64,000 nucleotides of DNA from Staphylococcus sp. M0911 (GCF_003491325.1 NZ_CP022881.1:1798001-1862000); one strand, 5' to 3'. Counted from the first letter of the stretch, positions 8,571 through 19,297 are shown. The notes: generated from the sequence alone by a model not told the origin. Translations and numbers: made by a program.

Positions 8571-9425
8571 TTATATTAAGTCATACCATTGATTGAGTTG
8601 TTTATGATCAATTTCGATATGTATCATTTTTTTATTAACTGGATGTTCAAAACAAAGTTTTGAACAATGTAAGCATTGCCCTTCTATTTTACCATGTTTT
8701 CCGCCGTACAATGTATCGCCTATTAAAGGATGACCTATATATTGAAAATGCACTCTAATCTGATGTGTTCGACCCGTACACAGTTGCACTTCGCAACAAC
8801 TTACATTCTCTTTTTGTTTTATAGTACGATACAATGTTTTGGCATATTTACCGTTTTCTGATACTTGCCTTTCTATAATACTTGCTTCATTTCTAGCAAT
8901 GGGTGCTTCAATCACGCCACTTGGTTCAGTAATACCGTGTGCCAAACACGTATAAACCTTATCCATATTAGTTTTTGAAAATAAATGGTGGATATAACCA
9001 TATTTCGCGAAAAGTACAATCCCAGTAGTATTTCGATCTAAACGGGTTACGATGTGAGGATTGGTATGTTCACCTTTATGTTGTAAATAACCCAATACTT
9101 GTTCAACTAAGCTTTCATGTGGATGTTCACGTGAAGGTGCACAGTTTTGTCTATTGGGTTTAGATACAATAATGATATAGTCGTCTTCGAATAATATATC
9201 TAGTGGTTTCAAGTATGGTATTAAATTGGCACTAGGTATTTCTAACGGTAGTTGAACAACAAGCTGATCGCCTAAGTTCAATTGATACCTCACTGTGACA
9301 GGCCTCTGATTGACAAGTAAAGCGCCATTAGTTTTAATGGCGCTAATTGTTTTCTTAGAAAAGTCATGTCGTTGTAAAAATGATTTAAGCGTTTCTTGCT
9401 GTGCAATCGTATATCTAAAAATCAT
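8571..9425 (-). CDS. RluA/RluD-family pseudouridine synthase
   Basis: This 284-residue protein carries the family motif TRLDRNTTG with the catalytic aspartate at residue 130. An S4-like N-terminal region (about 15-60) and the C-terminal HQIRVHF element are also present. It isomerises uridine in rRNA or tRNA; the target site is not predictable (Bacillus YjbO type). Its ATG overlaps the nadK stop codon by an ATGA, indicating translational coupling. The conserved His and Arg of the usual HRLD motif appear here as T-R-L-D, which occurs in some RluA relatives. Confidence 0.92.
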   Translation of the reverse strand: MIFRYTIAQQETLKSFLQRHDFSKKTISAIKTNGALLVNQRPVTVRYQLNLGDQLVVQLPLEIPSANLIPYLKPLDILFEDDYIIIVSKPNRQNCAPSREHPHESLVEQVLGYLQHKGEHTNPHIVTRLDRNTTGIVLFAKYGYIHHLFSKTNMDKVYTCLAHGITEPSGVIEAPIARNEASIIERQVSENGKYAKTLYRTIKQKENVSCCEVQLCTGRTHQIRVHFQYIGHPLIGDTLYGGKHGKIEGQCLHCSKLCFEHPVNKKMIHIEIDHKQLNQWYDLI

Positions 9426-10231
9426 ACTTCATCATCACTTGAAATAAATGAATCGTGTACCCTCTTCCAGAATGGGAATGGTCTAAAGCGTGCAAATCTT
9501 ACCTTTTCATTTGCTACTCTATACTGGATTGCATTTACATTCTTATGCTTAATACTCACATGATCAATCGTAGTTCGTATTGTATCGTGATTGACAGGTG
9601 TTATCAAACAAGTATGATGTTTAGGAAGTACTAATGGTGAACCCACTGTTCTAAACACACGATTGTTGATTGAAGCAATCTCTGCAATTTGCATTGCTTC
9701 TAAAGATGGATGGATTAATGCACCACCTAAAGCCTTATTATAAGCTGTTGACCCAGATGGCGTAGATATACAAAGTCCATCTCCTCTAAAACGCTCAAAA
9801 TGTTTACCGCGAATATTAACATCCACAACTAATGTTGATCCATTTTCAGTTTTCATAGTAGCTTCATTCAATGCTAAATACCTTGTTTCATAACCATTAT
9901 TATTATATCGAACAATGATTTCTAATAATGGATATTCAATAACTTGAAATTCTGAATTATTGATTTCAATTATTAATTTTTCGACTTCATGAGGTAACCA
10001 GTCAGCATAAAACCCTAAATGTCCGGTGTGAACACCAACAAATGCCACTTTCGACAACATATGACTATATTGATGAAATGCTTGTAGTAAAGTGCCATCC
10101 CCACCGACTGAAATGACTATTTCTGGGTTTTCATTATCTTCAACCATCTGAAAATCTTTCATATAGTTAATCATTTTATGCTTTAACGCATTGGACTTAG
10201 AATCACCTTTAGTTAGGATTGTATAACGCAT
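9422..10231 (-). CDS. nadK: NAD kinase
   Basis: This 269-residue enzyme phosphorylates NAD to NADP, using ATP or polyphosphate. The diagnostic GGDGT motif is at residues 43-47 and the NAD-binding [13 protein letters not shown] stretch lies near residue 150. Length is typical for the Firmicute PpnK family. The ATG has AGGTG upstream, 12 bases after the relQ stop codon, and the 3' end overlaps the next gene by four bases. The association of nadK with relQ and an RluA-type gene is conserved in Bacillus and Staphylococcus. Confidence 0.96.
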   Translation of the reverse strand: MRYTILTKGDSKSNALKHKMINYMKDFQMVEDNENPEIVISVGGDGTLLQAFHQYSHMLSKVAFVGVHTGHLGFYADWLPHEVEKLIIEINNSEFQVIEYPLLEIIVRYNNNGYETRYLALNEATMKTENGSTLVVDVNIRGKHFERFRGDGLCISTPSGSTAYNKALGGALIHPSLEAMQIAEIASINNRVFRTVGSPLVLPKHHTCLITPVNHDTIRTTIDHVSIKHKNVNAIQYRVANEKVRFARFRPFPFWKRVHDSFISSDDEV

Positions 10232-10243
10232 GTTTACACCTCA

Positions 10244-10879
10244 TTAGTCATTTTCATGTTTTTTCGCACGTTTTTGAGTATAATACTTCTGTGCTTCTTG
10301 AATTTCATCTTTTATCTCGGACATTTCTTCGTCTAATAAGTAAGCCGCTTCTGCCGCTCTTTCTAAACGATGCTGTATCTCATCTGGATAATCTCCATCA
10401 TATTTATAACGCAATGTATGTTCTATGGTTGACCAGAAATTCATAGCCAATGTTCTAATCTGAATTTCAGCTAGAATAGATTTCTGTCCATTTAATGTTT
10501 CAATAGGATATTCAATAATCACATGATATGAACGATAGCCACTTGGTTTGGTATTGCGAATATAGTCTCTTTCTTCAACAACACTAAAATCCTTACGTTG
10601 ACGTAATATATTAACTACGACATCTATATCATCAACAAATTGGCACATAATTCTGAGTCCAGCTATGTCATACATTTCTTCTCTTAATCTATCAAATGGA
10701 ATTTCCCTTTTGTTTGCTTTATCTATAATACTTGAAATAGGTTTAACGCGGCCTGTTACGAATTCAATGGGAGAACTGTGTTCACTAATCTCATATTGTT
10801 TACGTAATCCTTTTAATTTTACTTTTAATTCATTAACAGCCTGTTTGTAGGGTGTTAAAAATTGATCCCACTGGTTCAT
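10244..10879 (-). CDS. relQ: Small alarmone synthetase RelQ (GTP pyrophosphokinase)
   Basis: This 211-residue protein is a stand-alone RelA/SpoT synthetase domain without hydrolase, TGS or ACT regions. Motifs YDIAGLRIMC (about residue 68), GYRSYH (about 115) and EIQIRT (about 138) are those of the YjbM/RelQ class, which transfers pyrophosphate from ATP to GDP or GTP to make (p)ppGpp. An acidic C-terminal helix follows. The ATG is preceded by CGGAGTG. It is the second gene of the operon, 16 bases after the UPF0738 gene. In S. aureus relQ responds to cell-wall stress. Confidence 0.95.
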   Translation of the reverse strand: MNQWDQFLTPYKQAVNELKVKLKGLRKQYEISEHSSPIEFVTGRVKPISSIIDKANKREIPFDRLREEMYDIAGLRIMCQFVDDIDVVVNILRQRKDFSVVEERDYIRNTKPSGYRSYHVIIEYPIETLNGQKSILAEIQIRTLAMNFWSTIEHTLRYKYDGDYPDEIQHRLERAAEAAYLLDEEMSEIKDEIQEAQKYYTQKRAKKHEND

Positions 10880-10895
10880 ATTACTTCACTCCGCT

Positions 10896-11243
10896 TCATT
10901 CTAGTTCAAAAGTTTTTTCAACAGCAGAAACAAACTCCTTACCATAGTTATTATTGCCTTCAATATTGTCTAATATGTAATCTAATTCCTCTTGGAAATG
11001 TTTAAGTTCTAACTCATCGTTTACAATGAGTTTCTTCCCTTTGTTTTCATGTAACATCGACCATGTTTCTTCTACAAAGATTAAATACGAATAGGATTGA
11101 CCATCATCTAAGATGTATGCAAATCCATAATTATCACTATCAACAAGCATTTGTCCTACTTCTTCTAATCCTTCAATCGAATCTTCTGAATAACAGTAAA
11201 TTGTATCGTCTTTCACTTTGATTTCATTTATATATATACGCAT
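10896..11243 (-). CDS. UPF0738 family protein (YjbL-like)
   Basis: This is a 115-residue acidic soluble protein with no signal peptide or membrane segment. Its sequence and position upstream of relQ match the UPF0738/YjbL family, which has no assigned function. The ATG follows a strong AAGGAGG. It is the first gene of the operon that continues through relQ, nadK, the pseudouridine synthase gene, mgtE and cpaA, so its promoter in the 233-base divergent spacer probably drives all six. Confidence 0.82.
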   Translation of the reverse strand: MRIYINEIKVKDDTIYCYSEDSIEGLEEVGQMLVDSDNYGFAYILDDGQSYSYLIFVEETWSMLHENKGKKLIVNDELELKHFQEELDYILDNIEGNNNYGKEFVSAVEKTFELE

Positions 11244-11476
11244 GCTTGCCCCTCCTTATTCCATATTAGTTTAACATAATTTATGCTTACATCACACGTA
11301 TGTAGCCGAATATTGTCACATTATTATATGTATTTGAATTTTTTTAGATATATTATTATTCTAATTTCAATTTTAAATAATGTTTGTCTTTTCAAAACAT
11401 TGTCTTACTTTAAAACAAGAGCCAATTCAGTCATACTAATAGTAAATCAAACAATGATGCAGAGGAGTTACAATGA

Positions 11477-12058
11477 ATGGCAACTAATAATGAAATTGAA
11501 TTTAAACAAATACTTAGTGAATCAACATATAATAATATTAAAGATCAATATTTCAAGGATAAATCACCTTTCAAACAGATCAATTACTATATAGATACTG
11601 CCGATTTCAAACTCAAAGATCACTATTCTGCTTTAAGAATTCGAGTCAAAGACAATACTTATGAGATGACGCTCAAAGTACCTGCAGAGGTAGGTTTAAC
11701 GGAATACAATTTTAATGTCCCTCTTGAACCTGAAATTGACAAAATGGTTTATCACAATCAATTGCCTGTCGAGATTAGACAAATTTTAGTGGATGACTTT
11801 GATGTTCAAGATGGTACATTAGTGATATTAGGCGCTTTAACTACATATAGAATGGAGACATCTTATCAAAATGAACTTCTTGTGTTAGACAAAAGTGAAT
11901 ATCTCGGCACTGAAGATTACGAGCTAGAATTCGAAGTACATGATTATGAAGAGGGTTTACAAAAGTTTTATGACTTACTGAAATCATTTCAAATGACCCA
12001 CGAGAAGCCTTTAAACAAAGTCCAACGTTTCTTTAATAGAAAAGCTAATTTAGCGTAA
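11477..12058 (+). CDS. CYTH domain protein (YjbK-like)
   Basis: This 193-residue protein begins with the ExExK signature (EIEFK, residues 6-10) of CYTH triphosphate-tunnel enzymes and has alternating charged strands expected of the tunnel. Family members act on triphosphates (thiamine triphosphate, inorganic tripolyphosphate) or adenylate cyclase substrates; the substrate here is unknown. Two ATGs overlap. The one at 11477 is in frame and has GGAG nine bases upstream, while the one at 11473 stops after four codons. It heads a forward-strand group with the globin and yjbH genes. Confidence 0.85.
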   Translation: MATNNEIEFKQILSESTYNNIKDQYFKDKSPFKQINYYIDTADFKLKDHYSALRIRVKDNTYEMTLKVPAEVGLTEYNFNVPLEPEIDKMVYHNQLPVEIRQILVDDFDVQDGTLVILGALTTYRMETSYQNELLVLDKSEYLGTEDYELEFEVHDYEEGLQKFYDLLKSFQMTHEKPLNKVQRFFNRKANLA

Positions 12059-12147
12059 CAACAACAACGGAAGCTATAATGCAAATTACTTTCAAATGTA
12101 AAAATTCATGTTATATTAGATATATATTAATGAAATACGGTGATATT

Positions 12148-12519
12148 ATGCCTAAAACACCATATGACATCATTGGGCAAGATGCACTATATCTAATGAT
12201 TGATCATTTTTATCAATTAGTAGAAAAAGACGATAGAATTAATCATTTATTCCCTGGTGATTTTATAGAAACGAGTAGAAAACAAAAACAATTTTTAACT
12301 CAGTTTTTAGGAGGCCCTGATTTATATACACAGGAACATGGACATCCCATGTTGAAAAGACGACATATGGAATTTACGATTACTGAATATGAGCGCGATG
12401 CTTGGTTAGAAAATATGTCTATAGCAATTAATCATGCTAACTTCCCTGCTGGGGTTGGTGACTATTTATTTGAAAGATTGCGACTAACAGCTAATCATAT
12501 GGTGAATTCCGAAAAATAA
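12148..12519 (+). CDS. Truncated hemoglobin (group II, YjbI-like)
   Basis: This globin of 123 residues begins MPKTPYDIIGQ. It has the proximal and distal region features of trHbO proteins, including LTQFLGGP, HGHPMLKRRHM and the C-terminal GVGDYLFERLRL helix. It binds haem and is thought to handle O2, NO or peroxide. The start at 12148 is preferred over an upstream in-frame ATG at 12079 because family members begin at this point and GGTGAT lies just upstream. It is placed 16 bases before yjbH, whose product controls Spx, so a redox role is plausible. Confidence 0.9.
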   Translation: MPKTPYDIIGQDALYLMIDHFYQLVEKDDRINHLFPGDFIETSRKQKQFLTQFLGGPDLYTQEHGHPMLKRRHMEFTITEYERDAWLENMSIAINHANFPAGVGDYLFERLRLTANHMVNSEK

Positions 12520-12535
12520 TTGTAGGTGAAAAGAC

Positions 12536-13339
12536 ATGGCTGAAGAGTTAAGAGTAATGGAGAATAAGAGTCGTGAAGATGCAAATACTGATCTATCACC
12601 TGTATGCAAAATAGAAATTTACTCTTTTTTCGATCCTTTTAGTAAAGATTGTTTCAAAATATCGGCAATCTTATCAAAACTAAGAATTGAATATAATCAA
12701 TATATACGTGTTAGACATATTCTTAATCCTTCATTAAAAGTTTTAACAAAATGCCAAGCACAAAGCACCTCTGATTTCGATAATATTGCACTCGCATACA
12801 AAGCGGCCGAATTACAAGGCCGTTTAAGAGCAGAACGATTTATACATTTAATGCAAAATGAAATTATACCTAAGCGCGATATTATCACCGAAGAAATGAT
12901 ATGTGATTGTGTAAAAAATGCTGGAATTGATTATGATGTGTTTAAAGAAGACTTACAGAAAAGTAAACTAACAGAAAGTTTAAAAGTTGACTTGCATATA
13001 GCACGTGAAATGGAAATAGAACAGTCTCCATCCCTCGTATTCTTCAGTGAAGACGTGCATGAAGAAGGGTTAAAAGTTGAAGGGCTTTATCCATATCACA
13101 TATACACATACATCATCAATGAACTTATGGGAACGCCAATCGAAAAGAGTTTGCCACCGAAGTTAGAAACATATATACAACAGAAGCAACTTGTGACAAT
13201 GGAAGAGTTACTCACAATATATGAGTGGCCTGAAAAATTATTAAATAAAGAATTGAAAAAACTCATGCTTCAACAGAAAGTGGAAAAATTAAATTATCCT
13301 GACGGCAAGTTTTGGAAATCTAAAATGCCTAAATGTTGA
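12536..13339 (+). CDS. spxH: ClpXP adaptor protein SpxH (YjbH)
   Basis: This 267-residue protein belongs to the DsbA-like/thioredoxin-fold YjbH family that delivers Spx to ClpXP for degradation. The N-terminal FFDPFSKDC motif (about residues 33-41) is characteristic. A cysteine also occurs at SPVCK just before it, and others follow in TKCQ and CDCV. It is cytosolic with no signal peptide. The ATG has TAGGTG upstream. Its client gene spxA lies about 4.3 kb away on the other strand, and the mecA adaptor is in between. A strong terminator follows. Confidence 0.93.
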   Translation: MAEELRVMENKSREDANTDLSPVCKIEIYSFFDPFSKDCFKISAILSKLRIEYNQYIRVRHILNPSLKVLTKCQAQSTSDFDNIALAYKAAELQGRLRAERFIHLMQNEIIPKRDIITEEMICDCVKNAGIDYDVFKEDLQKSKLTESLKVDLHIAREMEIEQSPSLVFFSEDVHEEGLKVEGLYPYHIYTYIINELMGTPIEKSLPPKLETYIQQKQLVTMEELLTIYEWPEKLLNKELKKLMLQQKVEKLNYPDGKFWKSKMPKC

Positions 13340-13367
13340 AATTCTATCTTGGCTCTATCAATATTTA

Positions 13368-13411
13368 AAAATCAGCGCAACAGATTATTTGATATCTGTT
13401 GCGCTGATTTT
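13368..13411 (+). terminator. Terminator after spxH
   Basis: A perfect 18-bp stem (13368-13385 with 13394-13411) has an 8-base loop and a T-rich tail. It begins 28 bases after the spxH stop codon. Confidence 0.92.
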
Positions 13412-13471
13412 TTGTTTATTCATAATTTGAATAATTTATGTATATTGCCTACTACCTATTTTAAGACAAAT

Positions 13472-13569
13472 AAAAAAACGCCGTGTCTGATTACACGACG
13501 CTAAACAAAGGGGATGGGAGAAATTTTTCACTTCAAACAAAGGGGTATGTTTGTTATGTGATTAATTTC
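13472..13569 (-). ncRNA. rsaE: Small regulatory RNA RsaE (RoxS)
   Basis: The reverse strand encodes a ~98-nt RNA beginning GAAATTAATCACATAAC. It contains two copies of CCCCTTTGTTT (13535-13545 and 13503-13513), the second inside a C-rich TCTCCCATCCCC context. It ends in a 9-bp terminator stem (13493-13501 with 13478-13486) with a seven-base T-run. Sequence and position between yjbH and pepF match S. aureus RsaE. A TATTAT -10 element (13576-13581) fits the inferred 5' end, and a TTGTGACAA element about 70 bases further upstream could be an SrrA/ResD site. RsaE represses central-metabolism mRNAs by covering Shine-Dalgarno sequences. Confidence 0.93.
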
Positions 13570-13670
13570 ATGTTCATAATATAACACGACGTATAGCCCA
13601 TTTCAACCTTTGAGTTTGATTAAATTTAAATTGTCACAATCTGTTCATAATGTAAGCGAATTCAATCATA

Positions 13671-15479
13671 TTAAGCTTTCATAAGTTTTTCAAAAGCATC
13701 TAATTTTTGTTCAAATACTTCACAAGCTTGCTCAATTGGTTCAGGTGATGTCATATCTACACCTGCATTTTTTAAGATTTCAATTGGATAATTTGAGCTA
13801 CCTTTTTTCAAGAATTCATTAATATATCTTTCAACAGCTGGTTGTCCCTCTGTTAAGATTTGGTGACTTAAACTTTGTGCAGCACTATAACCTGTTGCGT
13901 ATTGATATACATAATAATTCATATAGAAGTGAGGAATTCGTGACCATTCTTTACTAATGTCTTCATCTGTTTCAACTGCATCTCCAAAATATTGTTTATT
14001 CAGTTTGGCATACTCTTCATTCATACGAGTTGGAGTTAATGGTTCCCCTGCTTCTTCTATTTGATGAATTTTATGTTCGAATTCTGCAAACATGGTTTGA
14101 CGGAATAATGTCGCTCTAAAGCGTTCGAGTTCTTGATTCAATAATAATAAACGTTTGTCGTCATCTAAATGTTTATCCATATAATCGCTTAATAAAGCTT
14201 CATTACATGTAGATGCTACTTCAGCTACAAATATTGTATAGTCACTTAGATTGGATGGTTGATTTTGACGACTGAAATAACTATGTGCTGAGTGACCAAA
14301 TTCATGAACTAAAGTATATAAATCTGAAACTGTATCTGACCAATTTAATAAGATGAATGGATTTGTTAAATGTGCACCAGATGAATATCCACCAGATCGT
14401 TTACCTTTGTTTTCATAAACATCAACCCAGCGATTATCCAATCCTTCTTTAACCACATTTAAATACTCTTCACCCATTGGTTCAAGTGCTTTTAACATCC
14501 ATGATTTAGCTTCTTCATAAGGCATTTCAAATTTAACGTCTTTCACTAATGGTGTATATAAATCATACATTTTTAAGTCATCGATGCCTAACAACTCTTG
14601 TCTTAAACGCGTATATCTATGAAGTAAAGGTAAATATTTGTGAACAGTTTTCACTAGGTTATCATAGACTTCTTCTGGAATATGATTATTACTCAAAGCT
14701 TTTTCACGAGCAGATTTATAGTGATGTGTACGCGCGTTAAATACATTTTTCTTCACTTCACCTGCTAATGTCGCGCCTAACGTATTGTTATGAGAACCAT
14801 AAGCTTTATATACATTTCTAAATGCAGATTCTCTTAAAACACGATCATCTGATTCTAGATATTTGATAAACGTACCTTGTGTTAATGGATGTGCTTTACC
14901 ATCTTTATCTATAGCATCTTCAAATTCTAAATCTGCATTACTGAACATACCGTATACATTTGAAGGCGTAGATAATGCATCTTGTGCTTCAGTCAATAAT
15001 TTTTCAGTATCAGCATCTAGTATATGTGGGCGCTTTTCATTGATGAGTTGTAGATCAAATTCATATTGTTTTAATTTATCGTTTGATTGAATAAACGTTT
15101 GAATTGTCTTTTCATCAAGTTGTAAAATTTCTGGTACTAAAAAGCTCCATGCTGAACTAAATTTAATAATTAATTGATGTGCACGTGCTTCCATTCCTGT
15201 GTATTGATCATTGGCAGTATCTTGGTCTTGTTTTAAGTGGGCATAGACATATACCTTTTCTAATTTGGTGCCTATTTCATCTTCTAATGCTAATGCTTGA
15301 TATAAAGTATCTGCACTATCTCCTAGGTGACCTTTAAACTGTTCTTCTTTACCGATGTCATTTTCGACATCTTTAAATGCCGCTTCAAATGCATCATCAC
15401 TTGGGAATATCGTTGTTAAATCCCATGTATATTCAGGATATTTACGTTCCTGTTCTTCTCTAGATAATTGTTGACTCAT
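13671..15479 (-). CDS. pepF: Oligoendopeptidase F
   Basis: This 602-residue M3-family zinc metallopeptidase contains the HEFGHSAH (HExxH) motif at about residue 390. The M3 N-terminal helical region and the usual 600-residue length are present. It cleaves oligopeptides of about 7-17 residues in the cytoplasm and so would process peptides imported by the Opp system encoded nearby. Two adjacent ATGs exist at 15482 and 15479. The second has GGAGG eight bases upstream and is preferred. It lies about 40 bases downstream of coiA and may be cotranscribed with it. RsaE follows as a separate unit. Confidence 0.95.
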   Translation of the reverse strand: MSQQLSREEQERKYPEYTWDLTTIFPSDDAFEAAFKDVENDIGKEEQFKGHLGDSADTLYQALALEDEIGTKLEKVYVYAHLKQDQDTANDQYTGMEARAHQLIIKFSSAWSFLVPEILQLDEKTIQTFIQSNDKLKQYEFDLQLINEKRPHILDADTEKLLTEAQDALSTPSNVYGMFSNADLEFEDAIDKDGKAHPLTQGTFIKYLESDDRVLRESAFRNVYKAYGSHNNTLGATLAGEVKKNVFNARTHHYKSAREKALSNNHIPEEVYDNLVKTVHKYLPLLHRYTRLRQELLGIDDLKMYDLYTPLVKDVKFEMPYEEAKSWMLKALEPMGEEYLNVVKEGLDNRWVDVYENKGKRSGGYSSGAHLTNPFILLNWSDTVSDLYTLVHEFGHSAHSYFSRQNQPSNLSDYTIFVAEVASTCNEALLSDYMDKHLDDDKRLLLLNQELERFRATLFRQTMFAEFEHKIHQIEEAGEPLTPTRMNEEYAKLNKQYFGDAVETDEDISKEWSRIPHFYMNYYVYQYATGYSAAQSLSHQILTEGQPAVERYINEFLKKGSSNYPIEILKNAGVDMTSPEPIEQACEVFEQKLDAFEKLMKA

Positions 15480-15523
15480 CATGTAAACCTCCTCGAAATA
15501 ATCAATAACTTAATTTTCTCATT

Positions 15524-16510
15524 TTAATAGATAATTTGCACGTCATTACAATTCGATTTTCGTGCATTTTGATACTGTTCTATTATTTTATTTAACAGAA
15601 TTGATTTGCTGTAATGATGATATGCAAAATGTCGTAACTTAATCACAGTATCTATGTTCTGACACGTCAATTCGTCACGTAGTTCTAAAAGTCGAAATTG
15701 TAGTTGCCATTCAATTGGATGTGTTTTGATAAAGATTTGTAATGGGATAATGATACCAAACTGTTGAATGACATGTTTGTCATTAAGTCGCAATTGATAC
15801 ATAGCACTTAAAGTGGGTTCTAATACCGAATTCTTACGACGACAGTATTGTATATATCGAGTTATCAAGCTTTCATCTAACTTATAATATGCCATATTGT
15901 TATGTCTTTTTTCCGTCAGTATTGTTGCCACATCTTCAACAATGGTCCTTGTTGCACGAAATTGTCTCCCTCCAATATTTTGGATATTTGAATATCTAAT
16001 TAATTGGCAACACTTTTCTTGCCATGTGTACAAAGACCTATGAATCGCATTTATAAAACTGGCTTGCTGGTTATTTAATGTTAATTTACCGTTTCTGTAT
16101 TTGATATCTTCGATAATCCAAACTGGTCTAAGTCCGACACTCATTAGCCCTACGGTACGCTTTTGAATTTCAGACAAAGGAATGGAAGAAAATTGTACTT
16201 CAATCGCAAATGATGAATTAACTACGATGTCAGGGAACTGTTGTATATTTTCATAATATGGTTCAATTTCAACATTATAGTTCACCCTTTTAAACATTGC
16301 GGCAATTTTGTATTTAGTTTGATAATGTAATGCACTTTCCCCTTTTGAACGCCATAGCTTACATGGATCCATATGCGCAAAATGCGCTTTTACTTTCGCC
16401 CCATTTTTTAAAATTACTTTCGTTCTACAATGTGGACAGTAATAGTTCCTATTCTTTATTGCTTGTTTTGCTAACACATATTCATGATTTTCATTTATAG
16501 CTACTAACAT
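15524..16510 (-). CDS. coiA: Competence protein CoiA-like nuclease
   Basis: This 328-residue protein starts with a small zinc-ribbon-like element (YYCPHCRTK, residues 23-31). A nuclease-like domain follows with DIVV...IEVQ (about residues 93-106), resembling the PD-(D/E)xK core of CoiA. CoiA is needed for DNA recombination during transformation in streptococci; its role in staphylococci is unclear. The ATG is preceded by GAGGTG. The gene lies between mecA and pepF, the conserved arrangement. Its codon use is as AT-rich as its neighbours, with no sign of transfer. Confidence 0.85.
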   Translation of the reverse strand: MLVAINENHEYVLAKQAIKNRNYYCPHCRTKVILKNGAKVKAHFAHMDPCKLWRSKGESALHYQTKYKIAAMFKRVNYNVEIEPYYENIQQFPDIVVNSSFAIEVQFSSIPLSEIQKRTVGLMSVGLRPVWIIEDIKYRNGKLTLNNQQASFINAIHRSLYTWQEKCCQLIRYSNIQNIGGRQFRATRTIVEDVATILTEKRHNNMAYYKLDESLITRYIQYCRRKNSVLEPTLSAMYQLRLNDKHVIQQFGIIIPLQIFIKTHPIEWQLQFRLLELRDELTCQNIDTVIKLRHFAYHHYSKSILLNKIIEQYQNARKSNCNDVQIIY

Positions 16511-16586
16511 CAGTTCACCTCATATATTTCAACGAAGCAAACCCTCAATTTACTTGTGTCAATTATCGTTTCCTTAAATATAAAAA

Positions 16587-16610
16587 AACGAGACATCAAT
16601 ATGTCTCGTT
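16587..16610 (-). terminator. Terminator after mecA
   Basis: A perfect 10-bp stem (16601-16610 with 16587-16596) with a 4-base loop is followed by a run of seven T residues on the reverse strand. It lies 18 bases downstream of the mecA stop codon. Confidence 0.9.
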
Positions 16611-16628
16611 AAAATCACTCTATTATCA

Positions 16629-17348
16629 TTATTCAACTGCATCAGTAAAGTAACGACGCACTTGTGAAGTAACGTTATGGCTCATAATAATCTTACCATA
16701 ATCATTTAAATATACTTCTGTTTTATCAGTTGGGTATGCAAATTCTAATAATTGACTATAGCTATCGTTAATTGTCTCTTGATCGACCGTGTCATCAAAA
16801 TGAATAGCATAGTAATATTGTGAGTCAACCATATAAAGTAAATCTTCAAACTCATCAGCACTTTGATTATTGTGATATGCATAATTAATGACTTGTTCTA
16901 AGTCTTCAAATTTTACAATCACTGTACGAATATTGGCTTGTTTACGTTGTCTTTGAGATTGCTCTTGTTGCGCTTTCTTTTGTTGATTACGTTGTTCAAA
17001 TATATTTTCGATATTATCTTCGCTTTCAAGTGTTTGAGCTAAAAGTTCATTTACTTGGTCATCAAATTGATCAAAATTACCATCTTCGGCCATATTCATG
17101 GCGTCTTCATTTTTAGACTTAGAAATAGTCACTTCCACACCTTTTTCAAAGGCATGTACTTGAATCCATAATGGTCCTTCAACGACAAAATCTTCTTCTT
17201 CATTAATTTCATCCATCATTGACCAGAAGAATTCTTCACCGCGTTTGCGGTTAGTCCATAAATCTTCACGACTAAAACCACGTGCTTCTATGTCGCTATA
17301 TGTTATAAACAATTTAACTGTTGTATCATCAACGCGTTCTATTCTCAT
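16629..17348 (-). CDS. mecA: Adaptor protein MecA
   Basis: This 239-residue ClpC adaptor has an N-terminal substrate-binding region beginning MRIERVDDTTVKLFITYSD. A glutamine-rich linker (about residues 118-138) and a C-terminal ClpC-binding domain follow. It delivers substrates such as ComK in Bacillus to ClpCP. It is unrelated to the methicillin-resistance gene that shares the symbol. The ATG follows AAGGAGTGAGATGAT. The gene lies between spxA and coiA and has its own terminator. Confidence 0.95.
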   Translation of the reverse strand: MRIERVDDTTVKLFITYSDIEARGFSREDLWTNRKRGEEFFWSMMDEINEEEDFVVEGPLWIQVHAFEKGVEVTISKSKNEDAMNMAEDGNFDQFDDQVNELLAQTLESEDNIENIFEQRNQQKKAQQEQSQRQRKQANIRTVIVKFEDLEQVINYAYHNNQSADEFEDLLYMVDSQYYYAIHFDDTVDQETINDSYSQLLEFAYPTDKTEVYLNDYGKIIMSHNVTSQVRRYFTDAVE

Positions 17349-17533
17349 ATCATCTCACTCCTTACAGTCGATGAATAGTAACCATATTGTATTAGAACGT
17401 GACTCAAATTACAATCTATTTGTTTGATTAAATTTAACTATTCTTAAGATGGCTTCTTATATTAACATATTCCCTATTTTAATGCTAAAAAACAGCGCAT
17501 TTATTCTCGATTTACTTTTTAAAGCATACACAA

Positions 17534-17565
17534 AAGACAACACCATTTAACAATAGTGTTGTCTT
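17534..17565 (-). terminator. Terminator after spxA
   Basis: A 10-bp stem (17556-17565 with 17534-17543) encloses a 12-base loop that can add three more pairs. It is followed on the reverse strand by TTTTG and lies about 45 bases downstream of the spxA stop codon. Confidence 0.75.
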
Positions 17566-17610
17566 AATATCTTTTAGTAAAGTGATAAAATCACATAGTT
17601 ATTAAAGTTA

Positions 17611-18006
17611 TTAGTCAACCAAACGTTGAGCTTCTTGTAATTGGAACGTACGGACTTTTCTTGGTAAGAAACGTCTGATTTCATCCTCGTTATAACCTAC
17701 TTGTAAACGTTTATCATCTAAAATGATTGGGCGACGTAATAAACCTGGGTTATCTTGAATAATTGAATATAAATCTTGTAATGGTAAAGAATCAATATCA
17801 ACATTCAATTTTTGGTATGTTTTAGAACGAGTTGAAATAATTTCATCAGTTCCGTCTTCAGTCATTTTTAATATTAATTTAATTTCATCGATTGTTAAAT
17901 GTTCAGAAAAAATGTTACGCTCCGTATATGGAATGTCATGTTCTTGTAACCATGCTTTCGCTTTACGGCAAGATGTGCAACTTGGTGAAGTAAATAATGT
18001 TACCAT
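17611..18006 (-). CDS. spxA: Transcriptional regulator Spx
   Basis: This 131-residue ArsC-fold protein has the redox switch CTSC at residues 10-13. Its C-terminal region ending in [11 protein letters not shown] is close to that of other Spx proteins. Spx binds the RNA polymerase alpha subunit and activates thiol-stress genes under disulfide stress. The start at 18006 (MVTLF) is chosen because GGAGAG lies eight bases upstream. An in-frame extension to 18039 adds 11 unconserved residues. Its level is set by ClpXP with SpxH, encoded in this window. Expected targets include genes of the cdr type. Confidence 0.97.
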   Translation of the reverse strand: MVTLFTSPSCTSCRKAKAWLQEHDIPYTERNIFSEHLTIDEIKLILKMTEDGTDEIISTRSKTYQKLNVDIDSLPLQDLYSIIQDNPGLLRRPIILDDKRLQVGYNEDEIRRFLPRKVRTFQLQEAQRLVD

Positions 18007-18226
18007 ACATCTCACTCTCCTATAAATGGATTCATTCATTAATTTTAAATTAGTTATAGATTAAAGAAATGATTATTATTTGCTTTCTTAACCTTACAAT
18101 ATATATTATAACCATCTAACATTAAAATTAAATGAGAAAATCCTAATTTTTCTGAGAAATCTTGAAATTATTCAAAATTATCTCACAAACTATTTAATAC
18201 TTAGATATACATTCATTTTAACACAA

Positions 18227-18255
18227 CTTACAATTTAAAGAAATACTGTTATAAT
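18227..18255 (+). promoter_or_regulatory. Promoter of trpS
   Basis: A perfect TATAAT (18250-18255) lies 17 bases downstream of CTTACA (18227-18232) and about 37 bases before the trpS start. The 286-base spacer shared with spxA shows no T-box leader, so trpS does not appear to be under tRNA-dependent antitermination here. Confidence 0.55.
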
Positions 18256-18283
18256 GAGAGATAAATAATATTTGAGAAAGTAG

Positions 18284-19282
<999 letters not shown>

Positions 19283-19297
19283 TTAATTCACTGCGCG

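Noticed and set aside
11283..11594. Forward-strand frame in the UPF0738-CYTH spacer running into the CYTH gene
   Set aside because: It overlaps the CYTH start in another frame and has no ribosome site; the spacer is better read as a divergent promoter region.
16629..17348. mecA as methicillin-resistance determinant
   Set aside because: The product is the ClpC adaptor (239 residues, no transpeptidase motifs), not PBP2a.
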